NCBI RefSeq assembly: GCF_040802235.1
Contig: NC_133156.1
Location: 139,173,173-139,237,172, forward strand
DNA: 64,000 bases
DNA from: Manis javanica
Lineage: Eukaryota > Chordata > Mammalia > Pholidota > Manidae
Direction: 5' to 3'
The position numbers and the translations under genes are program-made. The notes under the pieces were generated by a model. The model did not search any database. It was not told the origin of the DNA and saw only the letters and a list, made by a program, of their open reading frames with translations. Of this stretch, positions 45,816 through 58,205 are shown one piece after another. Numbering within the stretch: position 1 is the first letter of the stretch; each line of letters opens with the position of its first letter.

Positions 45816-46551
45816 CACCCATCCCCATTTGGGACCTGAAAGAGAAGCACCGAGTTCTCAAGGTCTGCTAACATCTGGGGGTTCTGTTTTTGGAACCTGT
45901 TTGCTACGTCCCCACCACAGACTCCCAAAAAGAGATCAGAGGAGGAAAAGAGATGTGGAGGAAGGCCAGCAATAAACACGATTCATAAGCAAGATTTTTA
46001 TCAAGATTTGTGTAGTAAAGAACAAAATAACTATCCTCTGGATTATTGCTAAGACCTTCAATAAAAACCATTTAATAGTAAAAAGCCTTCAAAGCAAATC
46101 TGTAAGGTTTTTTACTGTTAATGAGAAAAAGTGAGCAAATCCATAAGGCAGGGTCCAGGAACTGCAAAGGCTGGCCTCAGGAGATGCACGCTCATATTCA
46201 GATGGTACATCAGATGCCAAAGTAGCTCCCAGTCGTATCCTTGAGAGATGTTGAAGGCTTCCATTCAAGTAATTACTCTCCAGCCCATGTGCCCGGCTCC
46301 CGTCCCTCACTGGCCATCCCCACCAGGTTAGGAGGCTCTCTTATTCTGACCACCCCATTCAGGGGCCTCTGGCAGAAGCACCTGAAGTTTCGAGCAAGAA
46401 CCTCCAGTGTCTCCCGACCCAGCACTCAGGGCATCCCTCGGCCACCTCTTGTCACTGTTTTCATCTTCTGAATTTTATCAGGGCCATGGTGGACATAGGT
46501 GTTTGTTGTTTTTTTATGCCTGACTAGCCATCTTTTTCAAAAAAGAGTATC
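45816..46551. other. Unassigned sequence before LTR
   Basis: No gene. It may be remaining MaLR internal sequence, but I cannot support this from the sequence. Confidence 0.3.
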
Positions 46552-46995
46552 TGTTATGGACTGAATTGTATTGCATGGCAACATGTTATTTAAATATTGG
46601 TAGCAATTACATACCTTTAAGCAAAAAAAATAAAAATTAAAAATTCATATGTTGAAGCCCCAACCCCCAGTGGAACTATATTTGGAGATGGGGCCTTTAA
46701 AGAGGTAATTAAGATTGAAAAGGTTATAAGGTTGGGACTCTAATCCTATAGGAGCAGTGGCCTTACAAAAAGAGGAAGAGACACCAAAGACGTATGCACG
46801 GAAAAAAAAAGCCTAGTGAGGCCACAGCAAGAAGGCAGCCATGTGCAGGTATAGGAGGGAGGCCTCAGGGGCAGCCACACCTGCCAGCACCTTGATCCGG
46901 AGCTTCCAGCCTCCAGAATGTACGAAGATGAATTTCTGTTGTTAAAGCCACCCAGCCTGTACTACTTTGTTATAGCAGCCATAGCAGACTAATAC
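46552..46995 (+). mobile_element. MaLR (MLT1/MST-type) LTR with internal insertion
   Basis: Starts 'tgttatggactgaattg', then after an insertion resumes 'aaattcatatgttgaagccc', 'gagatggggcctttaaagag', 'gcagccatgtgc', 'cagcaccttgatccggagct', and ends 'gttatagcagccatagcaga'. These are the hallmark words of MaLR LTRs. The block at 46571-46640 replaces the usual 'tgtgtccccccaa' and is related to a sequence 970 bp downstream. Confidence 0.82.
46577..46632 (+). repeat. Dispersed local repeat, copy 1 (inside LTR)
   Basis: About 56 bp with 'tagcaattacatacctttaa' that matches 47546-47601 at roughly 82 percent by eye. It lies inside the LTR and is foreign to the family consensus as I know it. Confidence 0.75.
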
Positions 46996-47545
46996 CCAGC
47001 TCTGCTCAGATAGGAATGATCCTAACCTTAAGCCTGCAATTCCAACTGTGGGCAGGTGGCCCTTGTCCCCCAGTCATGGGCTCCCACCCTAGCTGCCAGA
47101 GATTGGTTCCGGGTCAAGCATTCAACCTAAGCCAAGCCAAGTGGAGTGAGCCCAAGCTTGTGTTTCAGAGCTCTGAGCAAAGGGGCACTCTTTTCTCCTC
47201 TGAGCTTGCTTAGCTGACAGAAAGTGAGTCTGCAACTGCTGGACTCGTCTTGTCCACCATGAAGGGAAGGGCTGTCTGAGGATGAAGCCAAGACAGAAAA
47301 AGCAGAGTCAGGAGACAGAGAAAGGCAGGTGCCAGGTGTGGTCGTATGAGCACCTGGTGTTCGCCTTGCCTGATATTATCTGCCCCAGACTCGGTGCTGT
47401 GTGAGGCAACAACTCCCCTCCAGTGATCAAGAGACTTCACTTAAGCTCCTTTCACTCACAACTAAAAACTCCTGACAGAAGCCAGAGCCTGAGTCTTATC
47501 TTACTATGTAAATATTTAATCATGATTTGATACTCTCTAGATAAG
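46996..47545. other. Unassigned sequence
   Basis: Open frames of 65 and 76 codons on opposite strands without features. No repeat recognised. Confidence 0.35.
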
Positions 47546-47601
47546 CGGCAATGTGTTATTTGAATACTTGTAGCAATTATATGCCTTTATACAAAAAAAT
47601 T
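47546..47601 (+). repeat. Dispersed local repeat, copy 2
   Basis: 'tagcaattatatgcctttat' and flanks match copy 1 at 46577-46632. Outside these limits the flanks are unrelated. Confidence 0.75.
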
Positions 47602-48529
47602 TCTTGAAGATTCATTGTAAACTTTTATCTTTAAAACCCCTCATAAAATAGCAAGTTTTTGCCTAACCCCACAGGATACAATACCATACTATTTATGAAA
47701 ATTTGCCACATGTAAAGGTGAGGTGCTCAATTTCCCAGAAATCTTCTGACCACATGTCAGAGTTCATCAGCTTCCAGTCCTGCCTCTGCTGCAGCTGCTT
47801 CTCTGAGAGGTGCACGGAAGGGTGGGCCACTGGGTTTTCTGAAAAGAAATGTCAAAGATGGTGTATGACTGCACAATAAAGCCATCATCATTTCTCTCTT
47901 ACTAGTGCCTTAACCAGCCAGATGTTACTTCTTAGTAAAACGCTGATGCTCTTTTTCTTATTTTAAGAAAGAGATTTCATTTGGGGTTCACTTGAAACAA
48001 AGAAGGGACACATTTCCAGTAAAATGCTTCAGGGTGGCAATTAGATCCTTCTCTCCTGCTCTTTCCCGTGATGGATTGAAGACATTTCTTGGATGAAGTA
48101 AATCTTGGTAGACACCTTTTAAGCTCAACTCTACAGCATTCGGTGAGTATATTTGGGGTCTTCTCTGAGTATAGAGCATGCCCTCCCCTGGCTCATAGTA
48201 ATGGGCTCCCCAGGCATTTCTTAAGGGGACTTTTGATGCAGGAATGCTTCTTGTACATACTTCATGCTATGGAAGTATAGACTTCCTGAAACAAGGAGGA
48301 GCTTGCATTATTAAAATCATTTGTGCCAAAATATGTCAATCATAAATATGTAAAGGACTCCAAAATGACCAGGAAATGTATTACCAGTTGAAGGTTGAAT
48401 CCCTTAGAACATATTATATTTAAATTCTACTACATAATCTAAAACCACACTCCAAACCCAACCGAGTCATAAGCCATTAAGCAAAAGAAAGACTGGCATA
48501 GGACAATGGGGTTTATCTAATTTATTTAT
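47602..48529. other. Unassigned sequence
   Basis: No gene or named repeat. Overlapping 63-codon frames on both strands at 47988-48280 are chance. Confidence 0.35.
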
Positions 48530-48625
48530 TTATATCCTAAAACCTCCTCAATAACTCCACTTTCATGTGTAATAGCTATCTCAGATTTAACATGTCAAAA
48601 ATTGAACTCCTGATTTCCTCTTGAA
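48530..48625 (+). mobile_element. Short LINE-2 ORF fragment
   Basis: 'ttaacatgtcaaaaattgaa' followed by 'ctcctgatttcctc' matches the L2 ORF stretch 'aacatgtccaaaactgaact'. The fragment ends in a (CAAAAA)n run. Confidence 0.5.
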
Positions 48626-48662
48626 AAACAAAAACAAAAACAAAAAACAAACCAAAAAAAAA
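48624..48662 (+). repeat. (CAAAAA)n simple repeat
   Basis: Imperfect CAAAAA units ending in an A-run. Confidence 0.85.
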
Positions 48663-48700
48663 CTTTACATTCTTTCTCATATCAGCAAGTGAAAAATAAC

Positions 48701-48760
48701 CTCTTTTTCCTTCATCCTTCTTTCCTCCTTCCTTCTTTCCTCACCTACTTCCTTTCTACC
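48701..48760 (+). repeat. (CTTC)n pyrimidine tract
   Basis: Imperfect TTCC/CTTC units. The pyrimidine strand is the plus strand, so the minus strand is purine-rich and could form triplex DNA. Confidence 0.75.
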
Positions 48761-50169
48761 TGCATGCTCTTTGTCTCTCCTTATAATAATCAGTAGATAT
48801 TTATCACAGAAAATATAAACAAGTATTTCAGATGTTGAGTTGTTGCATTTGTATGCTTTTAAATTTCCTGATAGTCTGGCTAGATCACTTTCTGATCTAA
48901 TGTGCCACTTTATATCCCCACCAGCAGTACTCAAGATGATCTATTTTCCTGCACACAGAACAGCACCAGACACTCATTTGTCTTACCTTTTTTATGTCAA
49001 TAAGCAAAGATTGAAGCAGGACTGAGACCAGAATGAAAAGTGACCTGACTCCAAGACAGGCTCTCTGCCCACTACATCAACTTAAAGGGGGCTATTATTT
49101 TGAAATTCTTACAGTGGGATAACAGCTTAGAAAATATTTGCAGTGCTAGGCAATGTGCTTACAGAGAGAGTAGCTCTTCGAGAAGCTGAACAAACGTGGA
49201 TGGGTCCTCCAAGGAGCAGCACCGGGAACACACAGAAAGCTTCAGGATCATGCCAGGAGTTCAGGGGCATGGTTTTTCAGACACTCCGTAACTATGAGAC
49301 ATTCCTCTCCTGAAAACCTACAGGAGAAAGTCTGCCCTGCTCTGCCACTTGGCTCAGCATCCCAGGACTGTGTGATTAACAGCACGTAAGCAACCCTAGT
49401 GTGTTACTGCCCCTTTCAAGACCAGCTCCTGGGCATTTGTAATTTCCCCTCCATTACCATTTCTTTAATTCTTCCAGACAGAGGAAGGAATTCTCCACCC
49501 AAACATATCTTCCTGGCTGACTTGGCCTCCTCTTTTTCAATACATTTTCTCACTGGTTTTTATTGGTCTTTAGCAAAGTTTTACCGCGATTGCTTCTACA
49601 ACAGACCAAGCAGGCACAACCTGTATCTGACAGAGACTGAGATATAAATAAACTTGACTGAAGAGTCTCATGTGTCCTCAGAGAGAGGATCTCTAAGGGA
49701 TTCTGGGGTGAGACTGAGCCAGCTCACCCCAAGGGGGTACCTGGGCATTTGGCTCTGTCTATGGAGAGCCAGAGAGAGTGAGGCTCTGTCTTTCCAGAGG
49801 TTCATATTTTTCAAGATTTGCCAATAACCTTTACCACTTGGTGCTCTGGAAACGCACAGACACAAAGAAGGAGAGTAAAGGCCATTTCAAAGCCACCGAC
49901 TCCAGGTGAGGCAGTCAGTCCACAGTCTGTGATGCTTTTCTGCAGGAGGCAAGAGACTACAGCAGTCTCACGTTCTTGGCTGCCTGAGATCAGCCTTCTG
50001 CAAGCCTCGCACCCATCTCCCAGGCTGCCCCTGCAATACGAGGAGCAGGCAGTCATCACAGCCAGGGCCCCGGATTCCAGGTTGAGTGGATTACCTGCCT
50101 TGCCCCAGGTGGTCTGGACAAACCCTCCTACATCTCATCAGTCAGAGAAGCCTGGGCCTCTCTACTCCC
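48761..50169. other. Unassigned sequence
   Basis: A 162-codon plus-strand frame starts at 49818 and runs into the pyrimidine-rich L2-like block. Its translation is compositionally biased and there is no domain. A short piece near 48910 ('tatccccaccagcagtac') may be an antisense L1 remnant. Confidence 0.3.
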
Positions 50170-51500
50170 TGAACTTACCCATCTTTCTAACCTCCCCTAC
50201 TTCTGGCCTTGAACTGTGCCCTCTGGGTGCTTATCTTCACGAACTCCAGCATAGTATCTTCAGCTTCTTCTCTGGAGCTTTCCCTCCCTTCCTGCCCTTC
50301 TTCTGACATTTCTGATTCCTTTGCCAGCCCCTCCAGAGGGCGCTGCTCCCTGGCTTTTCCTGCCTTACAACATGAGCTGTTCATCGTGGCTGTTAATGTC
50401 TTTCAAGGCCTGAAGGTGAGTCAGGTTTCCTCCCTGCTCTCCATTCTGTTTCCAATCATCTCACTTCTCCTTATTCCAAACCTTGTGCTGCCTGGGAAGT
50501 TCACACCCTCTGATGGTGCCACTCAGTCACGTCTACCACCATCCTCCTAGTCACACCCTTTGCTCTACGGTGATGGCTACAGCGCTGTGTCACTGCCTTT
50601 ATTTCCACTCCTACTCCTTCCTCATTTTCTTTGGCTGCAGTATTTATATAAATGATCCCCCAACAGTTTGCCTCTGCCTGTGAGCTCCTCACCTCCAGGG
50701 ATCTCATTCTCCACCTCCCATTAGCAATCTGAGTCAGCTGCCCAACCTCATCGTCTCTCATGATTGCATTTCTTGAAATCCTCAGGTTCAAGATTCCCGC
50801 TCAGCCGTAACCCCATTCTATTATTCCAGCTCATTACTTAATTCCATCATTTCATTCTTCTAAACAAAATGTAAAACCCTGTGATCCTATGACCCTTTCC
50901 CTATCCATATTCTGCACACTTCACCTTTCCATTCACCTAGTGTAAACTGCATGGTCCATCGTTAAAATCTTTTTCTTGATTGCAAACGTTCTTAACTCCC
51001 CTAATCCCTCCTCTTCTATACTCACATACCCCAAATGTGGCTGATTACTTCCTGAACCCTTGCAGCTGAATATTAACTAAAAATAATTTTAAAACTATGC
51101 TGTCTGGTCTAAATTTATTATCACAAATCTAAAGAAGCAATTTCCATGGCCATCATCCCTACAACTGGCCAGTGTGCTTGCATTCTCACTGCCCAGAATG
51201 GCTATTTCTCACTTTCATCTTCCTCTTCAAACAACCTTTGCCACATATCTCCATTCATGCTCTCAGATGATGACCATATCTCATGTTGTACAGAGTAACT
51301 CTAAATACTAGGCAGAAACATCCTCATTTCTCCTTCCAATGTACTAATCTACAACATGTACTTGACTTGCCTTCTGTCTTGTTAGGGTGGAAGGAAGATT
51401 TCCACTTCTATCCCAGGCTAACCCAGCCATCTACACGATTGATCCCACCATCTCTCATCTTCCCAAATATTTCAATTCTGCCCCATCAGTTTTTGCCTTG
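50170..51500 (+). mobile_element. Possible LINE-2 fragment(s), degenerate
   Basis: Pyrimidine-rich plus strand with L2-like phrasing ('gtgccactcagtcacgtcta', 'ctaccaccatcctcctagtc', 'ctcactttcatcttcctctt'). It resembles the sense L2 of 13.4-15.4 kb in composition and cadence, but I could not fix alignment points. The frames of 113, 96 and 74 codons here are likely products of this composition. Confidence 0.3.
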
Positions 51501-51544
51501 CTCCTGAATAATTCTCACCAAAGCTGATGGTCAGTGTGAAACTC

Positions 51545-51589
51545 ATATTGGTAGTGGCATAAACAGTACTGTATACTTTTGGTGGGAAT
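51545..51589 (+). repeat. 45-bp direct repeat, copy 1
   Basis: The segment 'aacagtactgtatacttttg' with flanks is repeated at 52271-52315 with only two adjacent differences (ca versus tg). Confidence 0.93.
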
Positions 51590-52270
51590 TCTCAGTGTAC
51601 AGGTCAAGCCATTGTACATTTGATCTAAAAGATAGATTTTTAGATTGTATGTGAAGTTGTGTACATGTGTATTTGTGTGTGTGTTTATTTCCTTGTAGGT
51701 TGTTCATAGCTTTTATCAGATTCTCTTTGAAAGTTGGGGAAAGCTTGTTTTCTGAAGCAAACAGTTTAAGAACTATTTTATTGAGTAGAGCCGATGCCAT
51801 TGTGAGTTTGTTTTTGTGGCCACTCTTTCTACCAAGTGAAATTTTCAGATTTATCAGATATGAATTTTACTATGTGTAGTTTAGTGCCTACTAACCATAT
51901 TTCATTTTTATGTGCTTATATTGACTAATTATAATCAACTATATAATTAGATAAAAGGCTAATGATTTTGTTACTGCTTAGCTAACATTCCGGTGAGTTG
52001 AAAACCATTGATTTTGCATGTTATTCTTATATACAGACACCTTCTAAATTATTTTATTTATTCTAATGCATTTCCAATAATAGAAAATCATTCTTTTGGT
52101 AGAAAAATATTTATTGCTGATACTTTTGCCCAAACTGATTTTAATACATCAGGTGAATGTGTTAAAACACTTGCAAAAATATTTCCTAACTAAAATTAGA
52201 AAAGGAAATTAAAACTATGAGATTATTCTCACTCATAATCAGCATTTATTTTTAAATTTGATAATAGCTT
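51590..52270. other. Unassigned AT-rich sequence
   Basis: No gene. A (TG)n-like stretch lies near 51660-51685 on the plus strand. Confidence 0.35.
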
Positions 52271-52315
52271 ATATTGGTAGTGGTGTAAACAGTACTGTAT
52301 ACTTTTGGTGGGAAT
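52271..52315 (+). repeat. 45-bp direct repeat, copy 2
   Basis: 43 of 45 bases equal copy 1 at 51545-51589, 726 bp upstream. The downstream flank ('ggtgggaatgtaaattg', 'tttgatccagtaatca') looks like L1 ORF2 3' sequence, whereas the flank of copy 1 does not. Confidence 0.93.
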
Positions 52316-52869
52316 GTAAATTGTGAGGGAAGAAAGAAGAGTGAATCAATATTTAAAGGCATAACTCCTTTGATCCAGTAATCATATTCAGAGGTATCTA
52401 TGATATAGAATTTCTGGTAGATGTACATGAAATGGTACATGCATTCTCATGGAGTTCCTGAGACCTAAGCTGAGATCTGAAGGACAATGAATAAAATTTT
52501 GCAGGTTGAGATGTCCAAAAAAAATAAACAGGTTTTGATTTGCCCTATTTTCCATTTGGATGAATTAACATGTTTAAAAGAAAATTTAGAAACAACTGGA
52601 AAAATCCAAAGGAACACAACAAATTTGACTAAAAACTCCAAAAGCAAATGAATAGCTTATTACTGATCATAAACTATATACACATACAACATTATTTTGG
52701 TTAAAACAGCCACAAACTGATGCAGATTCAAGGAAATAAGATACAGCTATATCTCTTGATTGGATGAAATGTCAAAGAATTTGAAGCCATATTTTAAAAT
52801 CACCACAGTGTCTGTTCTTATTCTTCTAGTAGAAGAGACTGACAGTAAACAAATAAGTACAAAATATAT
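52316..52869. other. Unassigned sequence, L1-like at its start
   Basis: About 52316-52440 reads like a degraded L1 3' end. The remainder has no recognised element. Confidence 0.3.
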
Positions 52870-52985
52870 TCATTGTAGCTCATTTAGTCCTCCCAACCAC
52901 CTTATATGGAAATAGTTCAGAAAGATAAGTTAACTTGTGCAGGGTCACAAGACTAGTAAATAAAAGCTAGCATCATTATGTTCTT
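52870..52985 (-). repeat. MIR SINE fragment
   Basis: The plus strand shows 'catttagtcctcccaaccac', 'aagttaacttgtgcagggtc' and 'acaagactagtaaataaaag', the reverse-complement MIR order ('gttaagtaacttgcccaagg'). Confidence 0.55.
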
Positions 52986-54899
52986 GAAAGGGAGAATGTA
53001 TGTCAGACCACAGCTCAAATCATCTTAGGCAAAAAGGGCAAGTGTTGGCTCACACCACTGGGAAAGACCAGGTAGACTTGCAGATAGCAGGAATCAGGGA
53101 GCTGAGGCTGTGGGTCACCCCTGCAACTGGCTTCCTACTGACCATCAGCTCTATATATCTTGTACCTTCTGTGGCAGACTAGCTTTCTCCAAAAGGCTGC
53201 TAGCAGCTCTTCAGCACACACCTTGGTTTTGCCACTGAGAGTGTTAGTCCTTTCTAGGGAAAGACTGATTGGACAGGTTTGTGTTGATGTCCTTCTTGGG
53301 GTCTTCCACAGACAGAGTACTACCACTGGAAAGGAATAAGCAGTGGCTCTAGAATAACGAAGCTGTTTTCAAAAAGGAAGGAATGCAATTCAATAATAAG
53401 TGCCCACTTCAAAGAAACTAGGAAAAGTGCTTCAGCCCCATGACACTTCTCCATCTCACCTACAGAAGTTCCATAAGCTGCTTCCACAAAATTTCCTTCT
53501 AAGTGCTTTGGGACTTTGAATTATTTCTGTTTCTCCTAGAGTCATTCAGGAGGGCCTTCAAAACTAAGCTAAGTATTTTTGCTACATATGGGTCTTTTAA
53601 TTGAAAACAAAATATTTGCTTGGAGAATAGAATGTAATAATAATGCAGCAGTGTCAGGACTACTTTTATGGGTGGCAGAGTTTGGCAGTAGTTAGCAGCT
53701 ACTATGGCATTAATTACATATTTTCTTATGACTCTGGTGTTTATTAGTATGTGGGAAGTGTTAAGAACCTAGTATAATCACCACTAATTTCTGCTATGAT
53801 GTGCTCTTAATATAATGAAAATTGAGTCTGGTCTCTTGCTCAGTTGTACCAGACCCACACATATTTCATTCTAAGGTACCATGGAGCTTGAAGAGTTTTC
53901 AAGGCCACAGCAACTGGGAGCCCACTCTCCCCACTTCAGGGTTCTCCCTTTGCTTTCCAAAATTAGAATAAGTTTTATTGGTCTGATCATAAATAACATC
54001 TCTGTGCAACAAACTTACCTGAGGCGTACACCTTCTAGAAAATATATCTCCTTTACAGTCAAGGCATTTAAATAATAATCTCTCTGTCAAGGACATTTCT
54101 TGAGCCTCTTGAAACTAATTCAGAATTATGTTCTGAAAAACCTCTGATTTCAATTAAAATTTAAAACAGTTAAGCTACAAATGACCAGATTTTGTGCATG
54201 GTGCCATTCAATTATTGCTATTACAAAATAAAGATCTTAGGGAAGGACACGATCCTTGGGGACTATCAGAAATTGACTACATCATGTAATTTTTGTTCGA
54301 CATATGCATTGTCAACACATAATTCTCAAATAATCGAAATAATTGATTTAATAGAATATCCAAATTTTAATATTCTGGATAAGTGAAAGTTTTGTATACT
54401 TATATTTAAATACAATTAATACCATTCTTTTCGTCATGAGTATTACACTGTCAAAATGTTATTATATAATAAGTGAATGTCTTATCAAGGACCAAAAGTA
54501 TGGAAAGATCAGTATAGAGTACAGACTCCCATGTCAGTTCAACAGACCTTTTATTGGCCAACCTTGATGTGAGGTGCACATCTGATTCTATAGATCAAAA
54601 AGGGTAGATTTCACAGACACCTTCAAAGTACTTAAGAACACCTGGTTAGTGTGAAGTAAAGCAGGATTGTATGTTATGTGCCATCATTAATTTGATTCCA
54701 TAAATTTTTAATTTTTCATCTACTATGTGTACTTAATTCATTTCTTTTGTGTTCTATGGGATCATCCACACCTTTTACCTTAACTTGCTCATGCCAATTT
54801 TTCTTCAAAAGCACGTCTTTTGCTTAGCCAAAGAATTTTCAGCGTAGACCCACAGATAGAGCTCTGTTCTCAGTTGCCACTCTCCTGTTCAGGAGCTCA
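52986..54899. other. Unassigned sequence
   Basis: 53000-53330 may be an old LTR-like repeat ('gttggctcacaccactggga'), and 54540-54680 a faint antisense L2 3' end. Neither is secure. No gene. Confidence 0.3.
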
Positions 54900-56041
54900 T
54901 ACCTAAAACCAAGGGAAAGATTTAGGCATAAACATGGGTGTAAATCTTCATGACTTTGGATTAGGCACTGGTTTCTTAGATATGACAGCAAATACACATG
55001 AAACTAAAGTAAAAATAAATAAATTGAACTTCATCAAAAATTAAAAACTTCTGTGCTTCAAAGCATACCATCAAGAAAGTGAAAAGACAACCCACAGAAT
55101 GGAAGAAAATAATTGCAAATCTTCTGTCTAATGAGGGTCTTGTATCCAGAAAACATAAAGAACTTTTACAACACAACAATAAAACCCAATAAAGAAAAAG
55201 TAATTAAAAACAGATGAAAGATTTGAAGTGACCTTTTTCCCAAGAAGACAAACAGATGATCAATAAACACATGAAAAGATGCTCAACAGCTTTAGTCATT
55301 GGTGAAATATACACCAAAACCACAATGAGATATCTCGTCACACCATTAGCATTGCTATAGCACAAAAGACAGTTAACAAGTGTTGGTGGGGTGTGGGGAC
55401 ATGGAAACCCTCAGACATTGCTGGTGGGAATGTAAAATGGTACAACCACTGCATGAGAAACACTTCAGCATTCCTCAAGTTCAGTGTAGAGTTACCATAC
55501 CACTCAGCAATTCCACATCTAGGTATTTGCCCAAGAGAACTGAAAACATGTCCATGCAAAAACTTGCCCATGAATAGTCATAGCCGCATTATTCCTAATA
55601 GTCACAAAGTGGAAACAACTCTAATGTCTATTAGTTGGTGAATGCACAATTGAGGAATATCCACAACAAAGAAACCGTATTTGGCAATCACAAGGAATAA
55701 GGTACTGATCCATGCTGCAACATGGATGAACATAAACAGCTACATAATGTATGATTCCACTTGTATGAAATGTCCAGAATGGGCAAATCTGTATAGACAG
55801 AAAACAGATTCATGGTTGTCACAGTTTGGAGAGAGAGAAGAATGATAGTGACTACTAATAAGTCTGGAGTTTCTTTTGGGGGTAATGAAAATGTTCTGGG
55901 CTCAGTGATGTTGAAGATGGTTGCACAACTCTGTAAATATGCTAAAAAAAACACTGAACCGTAGGCTTAAAAAGGGTGAATTTTGTAATATGCAAGTTAG
56001 ATCTCAAGAAAACTGTTGCAGACAAAATAAATAAAAATAGT
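54900..56041 (+). mobile_element. LINE-1 3' end (ORF2 C-terminus and 3'UTR)
   Basis: 'aactaaagtaaaaataaat', 'gcataccatcaagaaagtga', 'agacaacccacagaatggaa', 'gaaaagatgctcaacagctt', 'ccacaatgagatatctcgtc' and 'ccaagagaactgaaaacatg' are L1 ORF2 C-terminal sequence in order. The 3'UTR follows ('gatagtgactactaataag'), ending in an A-rich tail at 56041. The element is 5' truncated, old, and all frames are broken; the 82- and 65-codon frames are its remnants. Confidence 0.85.
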
Positions 56042-57119
56042 AAAACCAAGGAAGATGTAATTATCTAGAATCAATCAGCTAATAATTCCTGGGTGCTTAT
56101 GGTGAGTTATTTATAACCTTGTAGTATTAGCCCTAAAACATGTACTTGGTAACATAAAGAGAAGACATCAAGGGAATTTTTCCAGTCACCCGTTTCACAT
56201 GAGCTTTGGAAGCTTGGTCCTGGTGGTTACGATGCCTTCTTTCGTGTGTGGGACTTGATCCTTTTCCCAACCAAACAGCCAACTTTCCTTTTTCTGGTTT
56301 CAGACACCTGTTTCATTTCCCAGCCAGGGTCAGTAGTCCTCCTGGGATCACTTCGCCAGCTCCCTCCCCTGAGCACATGACTCCACTTCAGGCCCAATTG
56401 AAAGATCTCTGACTCTTCCAGTGTTCCGTGTTTCCCCGGCACTACCTCCATTCCTTTCCCTGCCAATGTGCCTATTTGTTCCCACTCAGATTCCAAGTAG
56501 TGACACAATCTTAATGATTTTCAGATGATCTTTAATGATGTCATTTTATTTGAGTACATGGCAAAGAATAAAAGTGAGCTATCATATACCCATGCTTGAA
56601 ATAAGCACCTAATGTGAATAAACTCCCAAATCTGTTTAACAATAAAGTATACGTTCTATTTTCTGCTGCTTTTAGTAGTACGAACTTCCCAATGTGCCCT
56701 GTACCCAAAGTAGCATTTTCAAAAGTAGTTGAGATGCAATTGAATGAGCCAAAAATTCTCTGGAAACAAACCATTTGACCATATGTCCCGTATTAGATAT
56801 TTCAGGTACCAAGATCTTGCCTCCTGAAGACAGTGTCTTGTGAAATTCAATCATTTCCCATTCATGTGAGTTTCCTTCTAAAGAAGTTGATTAGCCTTGG
56901 AATTATGATTTGTTGAATTAATACGACAGCAATTTATTCAACAAATCATACCCAGAACAATAATTTGAAGTATTAACTCATTAATAGTTTGGTTTCATCA
57001 GACTTGTACCTCTTTCCATAAAACTTTAAGTCTTTTAACAAATATCACTATTATTCAACATTGTATTTCCTGCCAATGCACTAAGGAGAAGGAGGATAGA
57101 GTATTATTCTTGGAAAGTA
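56042..57119. other. Unassigned sequence
   Basis: Frames of 68 and 93 codons overlap antiparallel at 56206-56508. No element named. Confidence 0.35.
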
Positions 57120-57680
57120 ATTGTTATTTGTAAATAATATGGCTTATCTATCTAGAAACCCAGAAAAATAATGAAAACTGTTAAAACCCCTAAGATCTAT
57201 TAAGAATTATGTGTTTAATACAAGGTGAATATAACAAATTAATAGCTTTCTTTTATATTAACAATAACCAGAAAATAGAGTGAAAAAATCCATTTATATT
57301 AGCAACAGTTCATGTAAAATGTATAGAAATTAACTTTATGAGAAATGTGCAAGCTTGATAAAAAGAAAATATCTTGAACTTTATTAAACCTCATGCAAGA
57401 AAAATTTCAAAGATAGAAAAACATATTATGTTCCAACCTGGATAATCTTAATAATAAAAACCTTTACATAATAAATATTATATATCATATTTAATGTAGA
57501 TAATATATAAAACTATATAAAAATAGAATTAAATGTACTCTGTAAATGTAATACAATGTCAAAGTTCCAAGGGTCTGTTCCTTTGGTAGACTGATCCTAA
57601 AGTTCATCAAAAAGATTTAATATTCAGATTCAATGGTAAGTAAATTGGTCTGGAAACATAATGACAAGATTATGAGAATT
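57120..57680 (+). mobile_element. Old LINE-1 reverse transcriptase fragment
   Basis: 'tttaatacaaggtgaatata', 'atagctttcttttatattaa' and 'aacaataaccagaaaataga' match the L1 ORF2 region after the RT active site. Very diverged and AT-rich. Confidence 0.55.
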
Positions 57681-58049
57681 TAACTGCTCCATTTAGCCAT
57701 TTATATAATAATTATATAACGAAAAACTTAAATGTCTTTGTGAGACACTCAGGAGGATTGGGAGAACAGATGTTTAAACCTGATTTTATCTTTGTCTCTT
57801 CTCAACATTCCTATTTCTGTTCCTCTAAGTAATCAATGAGTCATCCTCAGTGACGTCTTCTAGTTTTGATACCCATATTGTGGATTGCTGAATCAGCCTC
57901 TTCAAAAATCTCCAGGTCTCCATTCTCTCAATGCTCCAAAACATTCAAAAGACTGCTTTTGGAACGTTGCACAGAGCTTCAGAATTTGCAAAGACGCACA
58001 CCCAGCTATTGGATCAAATTTAAATGACTGCATGCATAGTTTTTAGTTG

Positions 58050-58205
58050 CTATAACCATGAAGTTAGACAGACTTCGCACTAACAATGTAACCTTAGGCA
58101 TAGTTCTAACACCTTGCTAAGCCTCAATTTCCTACTCCTTAACAGGCATTATTATATTATCTCGTAGGGATTTTGTAACAAATGTGCCAGGATAATCAAC
58201 TGAGA
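58050..58205 (+). repeat. MIR SINE fragment
   Basis: 'gaagttagacagacttcgca', 'atgtaaccttaggcatagtt', 'gctaagcctcaatttcctac' and 'cattattatattatctcgta' follow the MIR consensus in sense order. Confidence 0.6.

Noticed and set aside
49818..50306. 162-codon open frame on the plus strand
   Set aside because: The second half lies in a pyrimidine-rich L2-like block, the translation is Ser/Pro/Leu-biased, an antisense frame overlaps it, and there is no domain or splice context.
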